Origin: an uncultured Bacteroidia bacterium | Lineage (GTDB): Bacteria; Bacteroidota; Bacteroidia; NS11-12g; UBA9320 | Length of the DNA: 64,000 bases | NCBI GenBank assembly: GCA_943789165.1 | Contig: CALSTB010000003.1 | Coordinates: 62,001-126,000 of the forward strand | Reading direction: 5' to 3' | Shown here: one piece after another, positions 36,032 to 46,293 of the stretch | Position numbering within the stretch: position 1 is the stretch's first letter | How the letters are laid out: each line of letters starts with the position of its first letter | Program-made: the position numbers and the translations under genes | Notes under the pieces: generated by a model | What the model was told of the DNA's origin: nothing | Database searches by the model: none | The model's input: the letters and a program-made list of their open reading frames with translations, nothing else

Positions 36032-37748
36032 ATTTATTCAACCACGACTGAACCACTTCTGGGCTTAAAGCCGGAATGTCCAATTTGTTTTTCTTACGAT
36101 AGCCATTCAAACTTTGAGATAGCTTGCCTGCACTGTCTTCTTTTCTTAAAATATTCACCGTGATATAGCCCATCTCCTTGATGTGTTCCACCCATTCTTC
36201 AGGGACACCAATTGCAGTGAACTTATCATTAGAATCAGGCTGAGTGACCTTCTCCGGGCGCATTTGTGGGAAGAACAGTACTTCTTGTATACTTTCTTTA
36301 TTCGTTAAGAGCATCACTAAACGATCAATACCAATTCCGATTCCAGAAGTTGGAGGCATCCCGTATTCTAGGGCTCGTAAAAAATCCTGGTCTAAGAACA
36401 TGCCTTCATTGTCCCCTCGTTCCAATAACTTGGCTTGGTCTTCAAACCGCTCTCGCTGATCAATTGGATCGTTCAACTCACTATAACAATTCGCCATCTC
36501 CTTTTTGTTGATGATTAACTCGAATCGCTCTGTTAAGGCTGGATTATCTCTGTGTTTTTTAGTGAGCGGACTCATTTCAACCGGGTAATCCATCAAGAAG
36601 GTTGGTTGAATCAAGTGGTGCTCACAAGTTTCTCCAAAAATCTCATCGATCAACTTCCCAAGACCCATGGTATCGTCTACTTGAACATGCAATTCTTTGG
36701 CGATGGCTCTCACCTCATCCTCAGACTTCCCAGTTAAGTCGTGACCCGTGTATCGTTTGATTCCTTCAAATATTGGAAGTCTTTCAAAAGGCTTTCCAAA
36801 ATCAATGGTCGTATCTCCAAACGTGATTTTATCGCTTCCAGTTACTTCTAAACAAATGGTACGAAGCATTTCTTCAGTGGTATTCATCATCCACTTATAG
36901 TCTTTGTAAGCTACGTACAATTCCATTTGTGTAAACTCAGGGTTATGGGTTTTATCCATTCCTTCGTTTCTAAAGTCTTTTGCAAATTCGAATACACCTT
37001 CGAAGCCGCCAACGATTAAACGTTTTAGATATAATTCATTCGCTATTCGTAAATACAACGGAATATCCAAGGCATTGTGGTGTGTGATAAACGGACGTGC
37101 TGCAGCACCTCCTGGTATCGATTGTAGTATCGGCGTTTCAACCTCTAAGTACCCTTTTGCTTCTAAAAAATTTCGCATCGAGCGAATGGTTTTTGTTCGA
37201 GCAATGAAGGTCTTTTTAACTTCAGGGTTTACTAATAAATCAACGTACCGCATACGGTATCGTGCTTCAGGATCAGTAAATGCGTCATATTTTTTACCAT
37301 CCACTTCCTTTGGCATTGGTAGTGGATTTAGTGATTTACATAAAATCTTAAAGGAAGTTACATGGATGGACGTTTCCCCTGTTTGTGTTTTAAACACATG
37401 ACCAGAAACACCAATAATATCTCCGATATCCAAGTGCCGTTTAAACACCTCGTTATACATGGTTTTATCCTCATCCGGACAAATTTCATCTCGGTTGAAG
37501 TACACCTGAATTCTGCCAACCTCATCTTGCAATACTGCGAAACTGGCTTTTCCCATGATGCGTCGAACCATAATTCGTCCAGCGAATGTCACATTAAGCG
37601 TTTCCTCTGGATTCGACTCGAACTGCTTTTTAAGTGCTACAGAATTTGCGGATACGACAAATTCCTCGGCAGGATAAGGATCAATGCCAAGGTCTCTAAG
37701 TTTCGCAAGCGACTCACGTCGTTGAATCTGTTGTTCGTTTAAGGCCAT
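36030..37748 (-). CDS. lysS: Lysyl-tRNA synthetase, class II
   Basis: Charges tRNA-Lys with lysine. The 572-residue enzyme has the N-terminal OB-fold anticodon-binding domain ([20 protein letters not shown]) and the class II core: motif 2 [18 protein letters not shown] and motif 3 [14 protein letters not shown], with [19 protein letters not shown] in between. The length is longer than E. coli LysS by a C-terminal extension (about 70 residues) usual in Bacteroidota. Single-gene unit transcribed away from the large T9SS gene. Confidence 0.97.
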   Translation of the reverse strand: MALNEQQIQRRESLAKLRDLGIDPYPAEEFVVSANSVALKKQFESNPEETLNVTFAGRIMVRRIMGKASFAVLQDEVGRIQVYFNRDEICPDEDKTMYNEVFKRHLDIGDIIGVSGHVFKTQTGETSIHVTSFKILCKSLNPLPMPKEVDGKKYDAFTDPEARYRMRYVDLLVNPEVKKTFIARTKTIRSMRNFLEAKGYLEVETPILQSIPGGAAARPFITHHNALDIPLYLRIANELYLKRLIVGGFEGVFEFAKDFRNEGMDKTHNPEFTQMELYVAYKDYKWMMNTTEEMLRTICLEVTGSDKITFGDTTIDFGKPFERLPIFEGIKRYTGHDLTGKSEDEVRAIAKELHVQVDDTMGLGKLIDEIFGETCEHHLIQPTFLMDYPVEMSPLTKKHRDNPALTERFELIINKKEMANCYSELNDPIDQRERFEDQAKLLERGDNEGMFLDQDFLRALEYGMPPTSGIGIGIDRLVMLLTNKESIQEVLFFPQMRPEKVTQPDSNDKFTAIGVPEEWVEHIKEMGYITVNILRKEDSAGKLSQSLNGYRKKNKLDIPALSPEVVQSWLNK

Positions 37749-37827
37749 GTATTAAAATTTTCCGCGAATATACTTGAATTGACAAAGGTTTTAAGTCAAA
37801 GCAACGTATTGTAAATCAATAGAATCT

Positions 37828-37835
37828 TAACTTTG
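37828..37835 (+). promoter_or_regulatory. Candidate -7 box TAACTTTG for the SBBP-repeat protein
   Basis: Exact TAnnTTTG match with a TTG at 37809-37811, spacer 16. The predicted start of transcription is only a few bases before the ATG at 37848, so the leader would be very short. Confidence 0.5.
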
Positions 37836-37847
37836 TTAGCTAGGCGA

Positions 37848-40800
37848 ATGAAGTTACGAATTCAGCTTTTTCTTTCTATACTATTCTACGTTGCGACGTT
37901 TCAGTCGAGCTTTGGTCGCATTGCGCATCAACCACACGCTTCTGAACCCTTTTTATTTGAAGAAAACAAAGGCCAATTTGATGAGGCTGTTTTGTACCGA
38001 TGCAAACTACCAAATGGGTACTTATTCTTGGAAAAAGGAGGCTTCACCTATCTTTTTGAAAATCAAGAAGACAAAGCCGAACTCATGGAACTCATGCATC
38101 AACATAGTTTTATGGGGCCGCCTCAACTGGTCACTCAGCGTTCACATAGCGTAAAAATTGAGTTTGTCGGTGCCAATACAGGTGGCGCTGTGTTGGGTTT
38201 CGACACGACTTCTTACTACCACAACTATATCGTTGGTTCCGATAGAAGCAAATGGCAATCCAAAGTGCGGTTGTATCGTCACATCCAGTATACTGGCCTG
38301 TATGACAACATCTTTTTAGATTTTTATACCGACGCCAACGGCTTTTTAAAGTACGATTGGCGGATATTCTCTGAGGGAAATCCCAGTGATATTCAATTAA
38401 ACATCACCGGCGCGGATTCGATTGAGGTTTTGCATGACAGTTTATTCATTCATACATCTTGTGGAGTACTTACTGAAACGCCACCAATCATTGAATTACA
38501 TCAGTCAAACCAATCAAAAGGTCCATCAAATACAGGAACTCCTTCCTGTCGCTTTAACCTGAATGGTAACATACTGATGTATGAGGTATACGATTATCCA
38601 GAGTCACAATCGAGCGAAGCGCTAGGAGGTTTTACAATCGATCCAGCCTTAATCTTTTCAACGTATTCAGGATCACGTGGCGACAACTTCGGGTTTACGG
38701 CGACTTACGATTCAAAAAGTAACTTATATGCCGGTGGCATTACCGATGGGAATCAAGGCAATTATCCTGTGACGGCAGGAGCCATCCAAAAAGATTATGG
38801 TGGCGGCGGCATTGGGGTTCCAGCGGCAGGTTTGCCTTGCGATATTACCATCAGCAAATACGATTCAGCTGGAACGACCTTACTCTGGGCTACATATTTG
38901 GGTGGTTTTAATAATGAATACCCGCATAGTTTAGTCGTAAACCAAGACGATGACTTATATATATTCGGAACTACGTATTCAGAAGATTTTCCAACTTCTT
39001 TAACAGGTTATGATACCACATATAATGGTTCAGGAGACATCATTGTCTCGAAGATTTCGGAAGATGGCACCGTCTTATTAGGCTCCACATTTATTGGCGG
39101 GTCTGATGCCGATGGTTTGAACTCTAACTCCGCTTTGCGGCATAATTACGCCGACGATTTTCGTGGTGACATCATTCCTGATGAATCACAAGATGTTTTT
39201 GTAGCAAGTTGCACCAATTCGTCAGATTTTCCTTTGGTTGACGCCATTGATACGACCATTAAATTTCAAGAGGGCTGTTTATTACAGTTAAACTCCGACC
39301 TATCACGACTTAAATGGTCGACTTTTCTGGGGGGCAGTTTACAAGACGCTTTGTTTAGTGTAAAAGTGGATGTGGACAGTATGGTGTATGTTGGTGGTGG
39401 AACATCCAGTAAGGATATAAAAACGTCAACAAATGCCATACATAAAGATTACCTTGGAAACGTTGATGGGTATGTGGCAGCGTTAAATAGAAAAAGTCAC
39501 AAACTGGTACAATTGTCGTATTGGGGAACACCTCAATATGATCAGATCTATTTCATTGATTTAAATGAGGATGGCGATTTATTTGTCGCTGGTCAAACCA
39601 ATGGAAACATTGCACCGTCTTCTGCATCTATTTACGGTGCTGCGAATAAAGGTCAATTTATTGCCAAACTAGACACGGGCATTTCAGTGATAAAATGGCA
39701 AACATCATTTGGTGCACGTAATAATGAAATTGACATCTCACCTAGTGCATTTTTGGTTGACAATTGCGAACACATCTACATGAGTGGTTGGGGAAGTGAT
39801 GTAGATCCTAGCCTAAATCCGGGTTCAACGATTGACTTAGAAACAACGGCCAATGCGGTTCAACAAACCACAGATGGAAACGACTTTTATTTATTGGTAT
39901 TGGACAAAGATGCGCAAGGTTTATTGTATGCCACCTACTTTGGTGGTGACACAACCGACGACCATGTGGATGGCGGAACGAGTAGGTTTGATAAAAAAGG
40001 TGTTGTTTACCAATCGGTTTGTTCTAGTTGTCCAGATCCAGGTAATCCAGGGCATCAAGATTTCCCTGTGACACCAAATGCTGCTTTCACGAAGAATTTG
40101 AGTCCGCGCTGTAGTAACGCAAGTTTCAAAATTGATTTACAAATCAAAACCGACGTAGATGCGTACTTCATTCCCAATCCCATTATTGGGTGCCAACCTT
40201 TGGTAGTCAATTTTGATAACAGAAGTGACATCGCACAAAAATTTTACTGGGACTTTGGTGATGGCATAACGGATTCTACCACCTTAAATCCGGTTCATAC
40301 GTTTGAAAAACCCGGTATTTATGAGATTAGTTTAACCGTTATTGATTCCAATGCCTGTAACATTTCTGACGTCTTTAAGAGAAAAGTGGAAGTCCTCGGA
40401 AAAGCCACTGCCGATTTTAAATTCAATTTAGATCCATGTTCATTTGAAGCGTCTTTTGAAGTAGTGAGTGACGATGTATTTAACATTTTGTGGCGTATTA
40501 GTGATGGTACCACAGAAACTGAAGAAACGTTTAAGCGCATATTTGAGCCAGCGTCGATAAACAGTGTGACACTGATTGTAAACGAAGGCACGCCTTGTGC
40601 AGATTCTATCACGAAAGAAATTTCAACGGCAAATGCAGCCAGTAGAGAGGTGTTTATACCAAACATCTTTACTCCAAATGGAGATGCTTTAAACAACTCG
40701 TATTGTATTGACGGATTTTTAGATGGATGTGACGAGTTTGAATTATGGATTTATAATCGCTGGGGCGAGTTAGTGTTTAACACCACAGACATGAAGGAAT

Positions 40801-40955
40801 GTTGGGATGGAAACGTTTCCAACTCAACCACAGAGTATCCAGCCGGCACCTATTTTTACATTTTAGAGGTAACCGAAGGCAAGTTCAGTGAAGACCACTA
40901 TTCGGATCTAAAAAAGTATAAGACGTCGGGAACTGTGACGTTGGTGAGGGATTAG
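37848..40955 (+). CDS. Large surface protein: SBBP repeats, PKD domain, CHU_C gliding-type C-terminus
   Basis: Start at ATG 37848 with a signal peptide (MKLRIQLFLSILFYVATFQS). The 1,035-residue protein contains an N-terminal domain of the DUF7948 type (FEENKGQFDEAVLYRCKLPN), SBBP beta-propeller repeats (about residues 264-740; e.g. ISKYDSAGTTLLWATYLGG), one PKD domain (about 774-847; FYWDFGDGITDS), and a CHU_C/gliding motility-associated C-terminal domain (about 935-1035; IPNIFTPNGDALNN and FELWIYNRWGELVFN). That end targets the type IX system as a type B cargo. Probable adhesin or surface protein. Confidence 0.9.
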   Translation: MKLRIQLFLSILFYVATFQSSFGRIAHQPHASEPFLFEENKGQFDEAVLYRCKLPNGYLFLEKGGFTYLFENQEDKAELMELMHQHSFMGPPQLVTQRSHSVKIEFVGANTGGAVLGFDTTSYYHNYIVGSDRSKWQSKVRLYRHIQYTGLYDNIFLDFYTDANGFLKYDWRIFSEGNPSDIQLNITGADSIEVLHDSLFIHTSCGVLTETPPIIELHQSNQSKGPSNTGTPSCRFNLNGNILMYEVYDYPESQSSEALGGFTIDPALIFSTYSGSRGDNFGFTATYDSKSNLYAGGITDGNQGNYPVTAGAIQKDYGGGGIGVPAAGLPCDITISKYDSAGTTLLWATYLGGFNNEYPHSLVVNQDDDLYIFGTTYSEDFPTSLTGYDTTYNGSGDIIVSKISEDGTVLLGSTFIGGSDADGLNSNSALRHNYADDFRGDIIPDESQDVFVASCTNSSDFPLVDAIDTTIKFQEGCLLQLNSDLSRLKWSTFLGGSLQDALFSVKVDVDSMVYVGGGTSSKDIKTSTNAIHKDYLGNVDGYVAALNRKSHKLVQLSYWGTPQYDQIYFIDLNEDGDLFVAGQTNGNIAPSSASIYGAANKGQFIAKLDTGISVIKWQTSFGARNNEIDISPSAFLVDNCEHIYMSGWGSDVDPSLNPGSTIDLETTANAVQQTTDGNDFYLLVLDKDAQGLLYATYFGGDTTDDHVDGGTSRFDKKGVVYQSVCSSCPDPGNPGHQDFPVTPNAAFTKNLSPRCSNASFKIDLQIKTDVDAYFIPNPIIGCQPLVVNFDNRSDIAQKFYWDFGDGITDSTTLNPVHTFEKPGIYEISLTVIDSNACNISDVFKRKVEVLGKATADFKFNLDPCSFEASFEVVSDDVFNILWRISDGTTETEETFKRIFEPASINSVTLIVNEGTPCADSITKEISTANAASREVFIPNIFTPNGDALNNSYCIDGFLDGCDEFELWIYNRWGELVFNTTDMKECWDGNVSNSTTEYPAGTYFYILEVTEGKFSEDHYSDLKKYKTSGTVTLVRD

Positions 40956-40957
40956 GC

Positions 40958-43900
40958 TTACAACTGTTTAATCAATTTATGGACTGTAACTCGTTGTCCT
41001 TCTCTCAGAATCGCGGCAAAATACACACCTGCAGACAGCTTTTTTAAGTCAATTTGTTGATGCCCATCTTGAAGTGATGTTTTATTAAAAACAACATTTC
41101 CTTCCAAGTCATATATTTCCAAATCATATACATTGGGTGACCAAGGATTTATGGTCACATCAATAAATGCATTAAACGGGTTTGGCCCAACAACGACTTC
41201 AATATGCGGTGTTGCTGGGTCTAAACAGATCAGTTTAGACAACTCAGAAGCACCATCAAAATCCATTTGTTTTAATCGGTAGCAAAGCGTGTTGGAGCTT
41301 GCGACAATTGCGCTTTCATCGACAAAAGTATAATCCGTTAACGAAACCGAATTCCCTGAACCACTGACTTCACCAATGTCATCAAATTCAAAACCGTTTA
41401 ATGCGCGTTGAATGACAAACTTGTCATTGTTTATTTCCGATGCCGTTGTCCATGATAGTTGAACCTGTTTAGGTAATCGATCACCAGAAAAATCTATAAG
41501 GGTCACTGGCAAAGGTCCTCCACCACCATTTCCACCGCCACCGCCGCCAACACCAGAAAAACCATTCGCGAATGTTCCGATGACGCATAAATCATCACCA
41601 TTAAATACCGTATCTCTACTCGTCGCAGAAGGTAAAGTTCCTTGCGCAACGGTACTGCTACCTATGGCGTTTGTGGTTTTAAACAACTGAACATCTTTCC
41701 CAAATTCACCTGTCGCAGTTTTCCAGCCTGTGTATTCTGCATTTGTATAATACATGGCAATCTTCACTGATGCAGAGGTATTGTTGGTTGTTGGTGTAAT
41801 TTTTATGGTTTTAGCGAAAATTTTATTTTCCGCTTGTGTGTTGGTGTCAAAATCTTGGGCCCCAGTTCCTGTCCCGTCAATTTCAACAGTCGTTGCGCCA
41901 AAATTATGTGCGCTTAAATTCCAAATAGAAGCCATCAATTTGCCATTTGAAGAATAGTAATGTGCAGAATCGTTTGCAGGTAAATCTAGGATCTTAGTAA
42001 ACACAGTTGATTCTATTCCAGCTCCAGTGATTTTAGCGTTAGTAGGGCCGCTAATGGCGAAATCATCCACCAGGAAACCAGCTCTGTCGAATCTATCACT
42101 AAAATTGTCTGAGACTTCAAACACGATTCTAAATCTCACATCTGAGTTTCCAGCTAAAGAAGATACATCATGTGACGATGCACTTTTTGTATAATTGTTC
42201 GACCAACCAGTCTCATCGCTAAAGATATATGTGCTTATTTGACATCCTACGGAGGGTCCTCGACCATACCACCCTGTACCTGTAGTTTCGGAACCTAACC
42301 GCACCCAGGTAGTTCCTTGATTAAGTGAATATTGAACTTGGACACCAGTAGGCCCATTGCAATAACCAGCTTCCATGCTTTTAATAAAGCTTAGGGTATA
42401 AGTCCCAGATGCTGAGAAATTAAAACTTGGTGTTAACAATGCGCACTCCATGTCTGCGTCAAACATGTCACCATCCAAATCTGTAACCCAAGCATTCGAT
42501 CCATTATAATGGCTGGTACTAAAATAATTACTTGGTGCTCCGCGTTCCCATAATTGGGTTTCACCATCTAGAATTTCACCAGCAAAATGCCACGCATTTG
42601 ATTCCATGTCTCCACCATCTGAGTTTGTATACGGAATGCCTAGGTTCGGCAAAATTTGTATTGTTTTAGTTGCCGTAATTGAACCATTAATGGTGAGTTT
42701 CACTGTATACAATCCTCCTTCACCAAATGTATATGAAGGGTTTTGAGATGTTGACTCCGCAATACCATCATTTTCAAAATCCCAACTCCAACTAGTTGCA
42801 CCATAGGAATCGTCGTAAAAATCAATCTCTTCTCCTACATATGCTATATCCGTTGACGACGCGATTTGAGCCACAACGCGATTTGAGAAATACTTCGTAG
42901 TAAAAACACCTCTACCGTGTGTAGCGGCCAGTAACAATGAATCAGAATCCCGATATTGTAACATATCTACGCGACAATTCGCCAAGCCTGTATTGGACAC
43001 CGCCCAATCGGTAGTGCCACCAGAATTCAAATTGGTTGTACTCCAAACACCTAATTCTGTGGCTAGCAATGCACTGTCTCCACCCCACGGACTAAAAATT
43101 GCCCAACGAACTGGCATATCAGGCAAGTTCCCTTCAACGGAACTCCATGATGTTCCTGTATTAGTAGTTTCCCAAACGCTAGTGGTTCCATAATTTGAAT
43201 ACGTCACTAACAGATGTGTAGGATCGAATGGGTCTTCTGCAATGCAACTAACAGTAGCACCTGTTTTAGGAAGGCCTGTAGAAATACTGTCAGCTACCAT
43301 TGACCCATTTGCGCTTGTTATTCGAACAACGTTGCCCAATTCTGTTCCAACATATACAACTGTTGGGTCATCTGTTGACACCAAAATTGCTGAAGCCTGA
43401 CTACTATTCATTTCATTTAGGGTCGTATCGGTTTGGACTGGGGTGCCACCAATGTTGGCCCATCTATACAATTTTCCTGCGCTACTTCCGGCATATAGTA
43501 TTTTGTTGTCACTATCATAATCTGATGCATTAATAAAATTTCCAACACTACTACTATAACTGGTATACGATAGAAACCCATCAGTTGATATGCGAATGTT
43601 GTTATTGGTGTAAGCCGTTATCTGTGTATCAGGGTCTTGTTGATCAATATGGCAAAAACCACCATCACCTCCAGTGACTTCATCGGTCGAATTGATCCCA
43701 CCTGATTGAAATCTTTGAGACCCATTGTCTTGCGAACCGGTTAGAAAATAATTTGTCAATGATGTTGGATGGATTGCTGCTGCATAAAACTGGGTTACAT
43801 TAAAACCACTATTAATCATTTTCCATGTTGGAGGAGATGCTTGAGAATTCTCCGTAATGTATATTCCTCCATCATTACCGTTAATCATGGTATCAGAACT

Positions 43901-45211
43901 TCCGGGAGCGAATAACAACACATGGTGATCAGAATGCACTTCAGAGTATCCACCACAGCCTACCCATGAGGATAATTGTGTCCAAGTTGTTCCACCATTT
44001 GATGTGCGAAACAAATTAATACCCCCTACGTACAAAACATCTTCGTCTGTAGGGTCCACAGCCGAAGCAAGGTTATACCATGCTTGATTTCTTGTAAAAT
44101 CCGTCGATGCGCTTGAGCATTGATCTAACCAGGAAATAGTAGTACATGTTGTCCATGTAGTACCTCCATTGATAGATTTCATAATTTTACTGATGCCGTT
44201 CCCTGTCCCTTGGCACAAGGCATATATATAATCTGAATTTGAAGGAGCACATACTAAATCAATCCTTTGCTCACCCAAGGTATTAGCGTTATAGACTAAA
44301 CTCCATGTCTTAGCCGAATCTGTTGATTTAAAGATACCATCGTCCGTAAATAAACCCATGGATGCATAAAAGGTCTTCCCATCAGCTGCCATTTCTATAT
44401 CTGCACAACGATCACGTTCTACCGTACTTGTTGCTGTATAACGCTCTAACACCTCAGTAAACGACGTGCCACCGTTTGTAGATCTGTAAATTCCACCGTT
44501 GTTAATGTAATATCCTTTTGTTCCGACGATTAAGTTACCTGAACCATCCACTATCAATTTATTGACATAGGAAAAATTATCTCCAGTTGTGGCGGACAAT
44601 TGCGTCCAAGTGGACCCAGTATCAGTACTTTTCCATATCCCATCTCCCTGCACTGCATCTACATTAAAATAGCCCTCGCCTGTACCAAAATACATAATAG
44701 AAGCATCCGTTGGGTCTTGGGCTAAAGCGGTGACCGCCATGTTGCCAAAAAAATCATTGACTGGGGTCCACTCCACAGTAGTTGCGTAGATATTGGTTGT
44801 CTTCCATAAACCCCCAGCCACAGAACCAGCAAAAACGGTTTTGTTTGTTGGGTCAGATGCATCAAATAAGATTACTCGGTTACGTCCTCCAACGTTATTC
44901 GGTCCTCTTTCCTGCCATGTGATACCGCTTATTGCAGCTTTCCCCTGACGGAGTTCTTGGTCTCTTATAACGTCATACACTGCCTGCAAACGTTCTCGTG
45001 GTACTACTCCTAATTCAGGATCTTTGGTTCGGTCAAATTCCTGTTGGTAAGCCAAGTCTACTCGGTCTCTGAGGGGTAGTTTATCATTTAATGAATTTTG
45101 TTTGGTATCGATCTTAAGGCCAAAATAGTTTGAGGAAAGTGTGATTCCTAGGACCATCAAACTTGCAAAGACAACGGCAAGCCCATATCGAAAAACTGAT
45201 TTTTTCATCAT
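40958..45211 (-). CDS. Giant BNR/sortilin-like propeller protein with PKD and T9SS type A sorting domain
   Basis: A 1,417-residue exported protein. Hydrophobic N-terminal signal (about residues 8-30), a long run of BNR/sortilin-like propeller repeats (about 100-720, with recurring GIWKSTDTGSTWTQL-like blades), a PKD domain (about 777-840; WSWDFENDGIAES), a MAM-like jelly-roll (about 870-1054), a Gly-rich hinge (about 1217-1231), a domain with VQLSWTTASEINNDKFVIQR, and the T9SS CTD (VVGPNPFNAFIDVTI ... HKLIKQL). No catalytic residues can be assigned. Its stop is 2 bases from that of the convergent SBBP gene. Confidence 0.9.
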   Translation of the reverse strand: MMKKSVFRYGLAVVFASLMVLGITLSSNYFGLKIDTKQNSLNDKLPLRDRVDLAYQQEFDRTKDPELGVVPRERLQAVYDVIRDQELRQGKAAISGITWQERGPNNVGGRNRVILFDASDPTNKTVFAGSVAGGLWKTTNIYATTVEWTPVNDFFGNMAVTALAQDPTDASIMYFGTGEGYFNVDAVQGDGIWKSTDTGSTWTQLSATTGDNFSYVNKLIVDGSGNLIVGTKGYYINNGGIYRSTNGGTSFTEVLERYTATSTVERDRCADIEMAADGKTFYASMGLFTDDGIFKSTDSAKTWSLVYNANTLGEQRIDLVCAPSNSDYIYALCQGTGNGISKIMKSINGGTTWTTCTTISWLDQCSSASTDFTRNQAWYNLASAVDPTDEDVLYVGGINLFRTSNGGTTWTQLSSWVGCGGYSEVHSDHHVLLFAPGSSDTMINGNDGGIYITENSQASPPTWKMINSGFNVTQFYAAAIHPTSLTNYFLTGSQDNGSQRFQSGGINSTDEVTGGDGGFCHIDQQDPDTQITAYTNNNIRISTDGFLSYTSYSSSVGNFINASDYDSDNKILYAGSSAGKLYRWANIGGTPVQTDTTLNEMNSSQASAILVSTDDPTVVYVGTELGNVVRITSANGSMVADSISTGLPKTGATVSCIAEDPFDPTHLLVTYSNYGTTSVWETTNTGTSWSSVEGNLPDMPVRWAIFSPWGGDSALLATELGVWSTTNLNSGGTTDWAVSNTGLANCRVDMLQYRDSDSLLLAATHGRGVFTTKYFSNRVVAQIASSTDIAYVGEEIDFYDDSYGATSWSWDFENDGIAESTSQNPSYTFGEGGLYTVKLTINGSITATKTIQILPNLGIPYTNSDGGDMESNAWHFAGEILDGETQLWERGAPSNYFSTSHYNGSNAWVTDLDGDMFDADMECALLTPSFNFSASGTYTLSFIKSMEAGYCNGPTGVQVQYSLNQGTTWVRLGSETTGTGWYGRGPSVGCQISTYIFSDETGWSNNYTKSASSHDVSSLAGNSDVRFRIVFEVSDNFSDRFDRAGFLVDDFAISGPTNAKITGAGIESTVFTKILDLPANDSAHYYSSNGKLMASIWNLSAHNFGATTVEIDGTGTGAQDFDTNTQAENKIFAKTIKITPTTNNTSASVKIAMYYTNAEYTGWKTATGEFGKDVQLFKTTNAIGSSTVAQGTLPSATSRDTVFNGDDLCVIGTFANGFSGVGGGGGGNGGGGPLPVTLIDFSGDRLPKQVQLSWTTASEINNDKFVIQRALNGFEFDDIGEVSGSGNSVSLTDYTFVDESAIVASSNTLCYRLKQMDFDGASELSKLICLDPATPHIEVVVGPNPFNAFIDVTINPWSPNVYDLEIYDLEGNVVFNKTSLQDGHQQIDLKKLSAGVYFAAILREGQRVTVHKLIKQL

Positions 45212-45304
45212 TAAATCTTCTTTTAAACGTTCGTAAGGGTTAGTAGTTCTTTACGAAGATAGAAAAATAGACGCTAACCTACTGGCGAGTTAACACTTTT
45301 CCAC

Positions 45305-45334
45305 AAAAAAGCCCAGTTGAATCACAACTGGGCT
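45305..45334 (-). terminator. Rho-independent terminator for sucD
   Basis: Perfect 10-bp stem AGCCCAGTTG / CAACTGGGCT with a 5-base loop; read on the minus strand it is followed by six T. It lies 20 bases after the sucD stop. Confidence 0.95.
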
Positions 45335-45353
45335 TTCTATTAATTCTTTTGTT

Positions 45354-46223
45354 TTAAGCCAATACTTCGGCCATTTTGATACCAATCTGTGCTGGGGAAT
45401 CCACTACGTGAATACCGCATTCGCGCATAATGGCCTTTTTCGCTGCAGCTGTATCATCCTTGCCACCAACAATAGCACCTGCGTGACCCATTCTACGCCC
45501 TTTTGGGGCTGTTTCGCCAGCGATAAAGCCAACCACAGGTTTGGTGCCGTTTTCTTTGATCCAGCGTGCTGCATCGGCTTCCATACTCCCTCCAATTTCA
45601 CCAATCATAATGATGCCGTCTGTATCAGGGTCATTCATTAGCAATTCCACAGCTTCTTTAGTTGACGTACCAATAATTGGATCGCCGCCAATTCCGATAG
45701 CAGTTGATTGACCTAAACCTGCCTTTGTAATTTGATCGACTGCTTCGTAAGTAAGTGTTCCAGATTTAGATACGATGCCTATACGACCAGGTGTAAAAAT
45801 AAAGCCTGGCATAATGCCCACTTTGGCTTCACCAGCCGTCATGACTCCCGGACAGTTCGGACCTACCATTCTGCAATCTTTGTCGCTCAAATAAGCCTTT
45901 ACCTTAATCATGTCTTTGGTTGGAATTCCTTCTGTTATACAAACAATGACTTGGATGCCTGCGTCAGCAGCTTCCATAATTGCATCGGCAGCAAAAGCCG
46001 GTGGTACAAAAATGATGCTGACATCTGCGCCTGTAGTTTTAACTGCTTCTTCTACAGTATTAAAAACAGGTTTATCTAAATGGCTTTGGCCACCTTTCCC
46101 TGGTGTAACGCCACCAACCACTTGGGTGCCATATTCTATCATCTGACCAGCGTGAAAAGTGCCTTCACTACCAGTAAATCCTTGCACAATAATTTTTGAG
46201 TCCTTATTGACTAAAACGCTCAT
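45354..46223 (-). CDS. sucD: Succinate-CoA ligase subunit alpha
   Basis: Makes ATP or GTP from succinyl-CoA in the citric acid cycle, with SucC. The 289-residue protein has the CoA-binding Rossmann part ([20 protein letters not shown]), [29 protein letters not shown] and the phospho-histidine loop [12 protein letters not shown] (His247). Length is normal. SucC is not in the window, so the two subunit genes are apart. A -7 box lies just upstream, and the gene has its own terminator. Confidence 0.97.
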   Translation of the reverse strand: MSVLVNKDSKIIVQGFTGSEGTFHAGQMIEYGTQVVGGVTPGKGGQSHLDKPVFNTVEEAVKTTGADVSIIFVPPAFAADAIMEAADAGIQVIVCITEGIPTKDMIKVKAYLSDKDCRMVGPNCPGVMTAGEAKVGIMPGFIFTPGRIGIVSKSGTLTYEAVDQITKAGLGQSTAIGIGGDPIIGTSTKEAVELLMNDPDTDGIIMIGEIGGSMEADAARWIKENGTKPVVGFIAGETAPKGRRMGHAGAIVGGKDDTAAAKKAIMRECGIHVVDSPAQIGIKMAEVLA

Positions 46224-46246
46224 ATTTTACTCTCCGTTTGAGCGGG

Positions 46247-46254
46247 CAAAGTTA
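46247..46254 (-). promoter_or_regulatory. Candidate -7 box for sucD
   Basis: On the minus strand this reads TAACTTTG, an exact TAnnTTTG match, 24 bases before the sucD ATG. A -33 TTG is not evident. Confidence 0.5.
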
Positions 46255-46293
46255 TGGATTTAGATGAAAGAAACTACGACAGAAAGTGAATCC

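Noticed and set aside
37362-37742. 126-codon frame opposite the 5' part of lysS
   Set aside because: Antisense shadow of a conserved synthetase.
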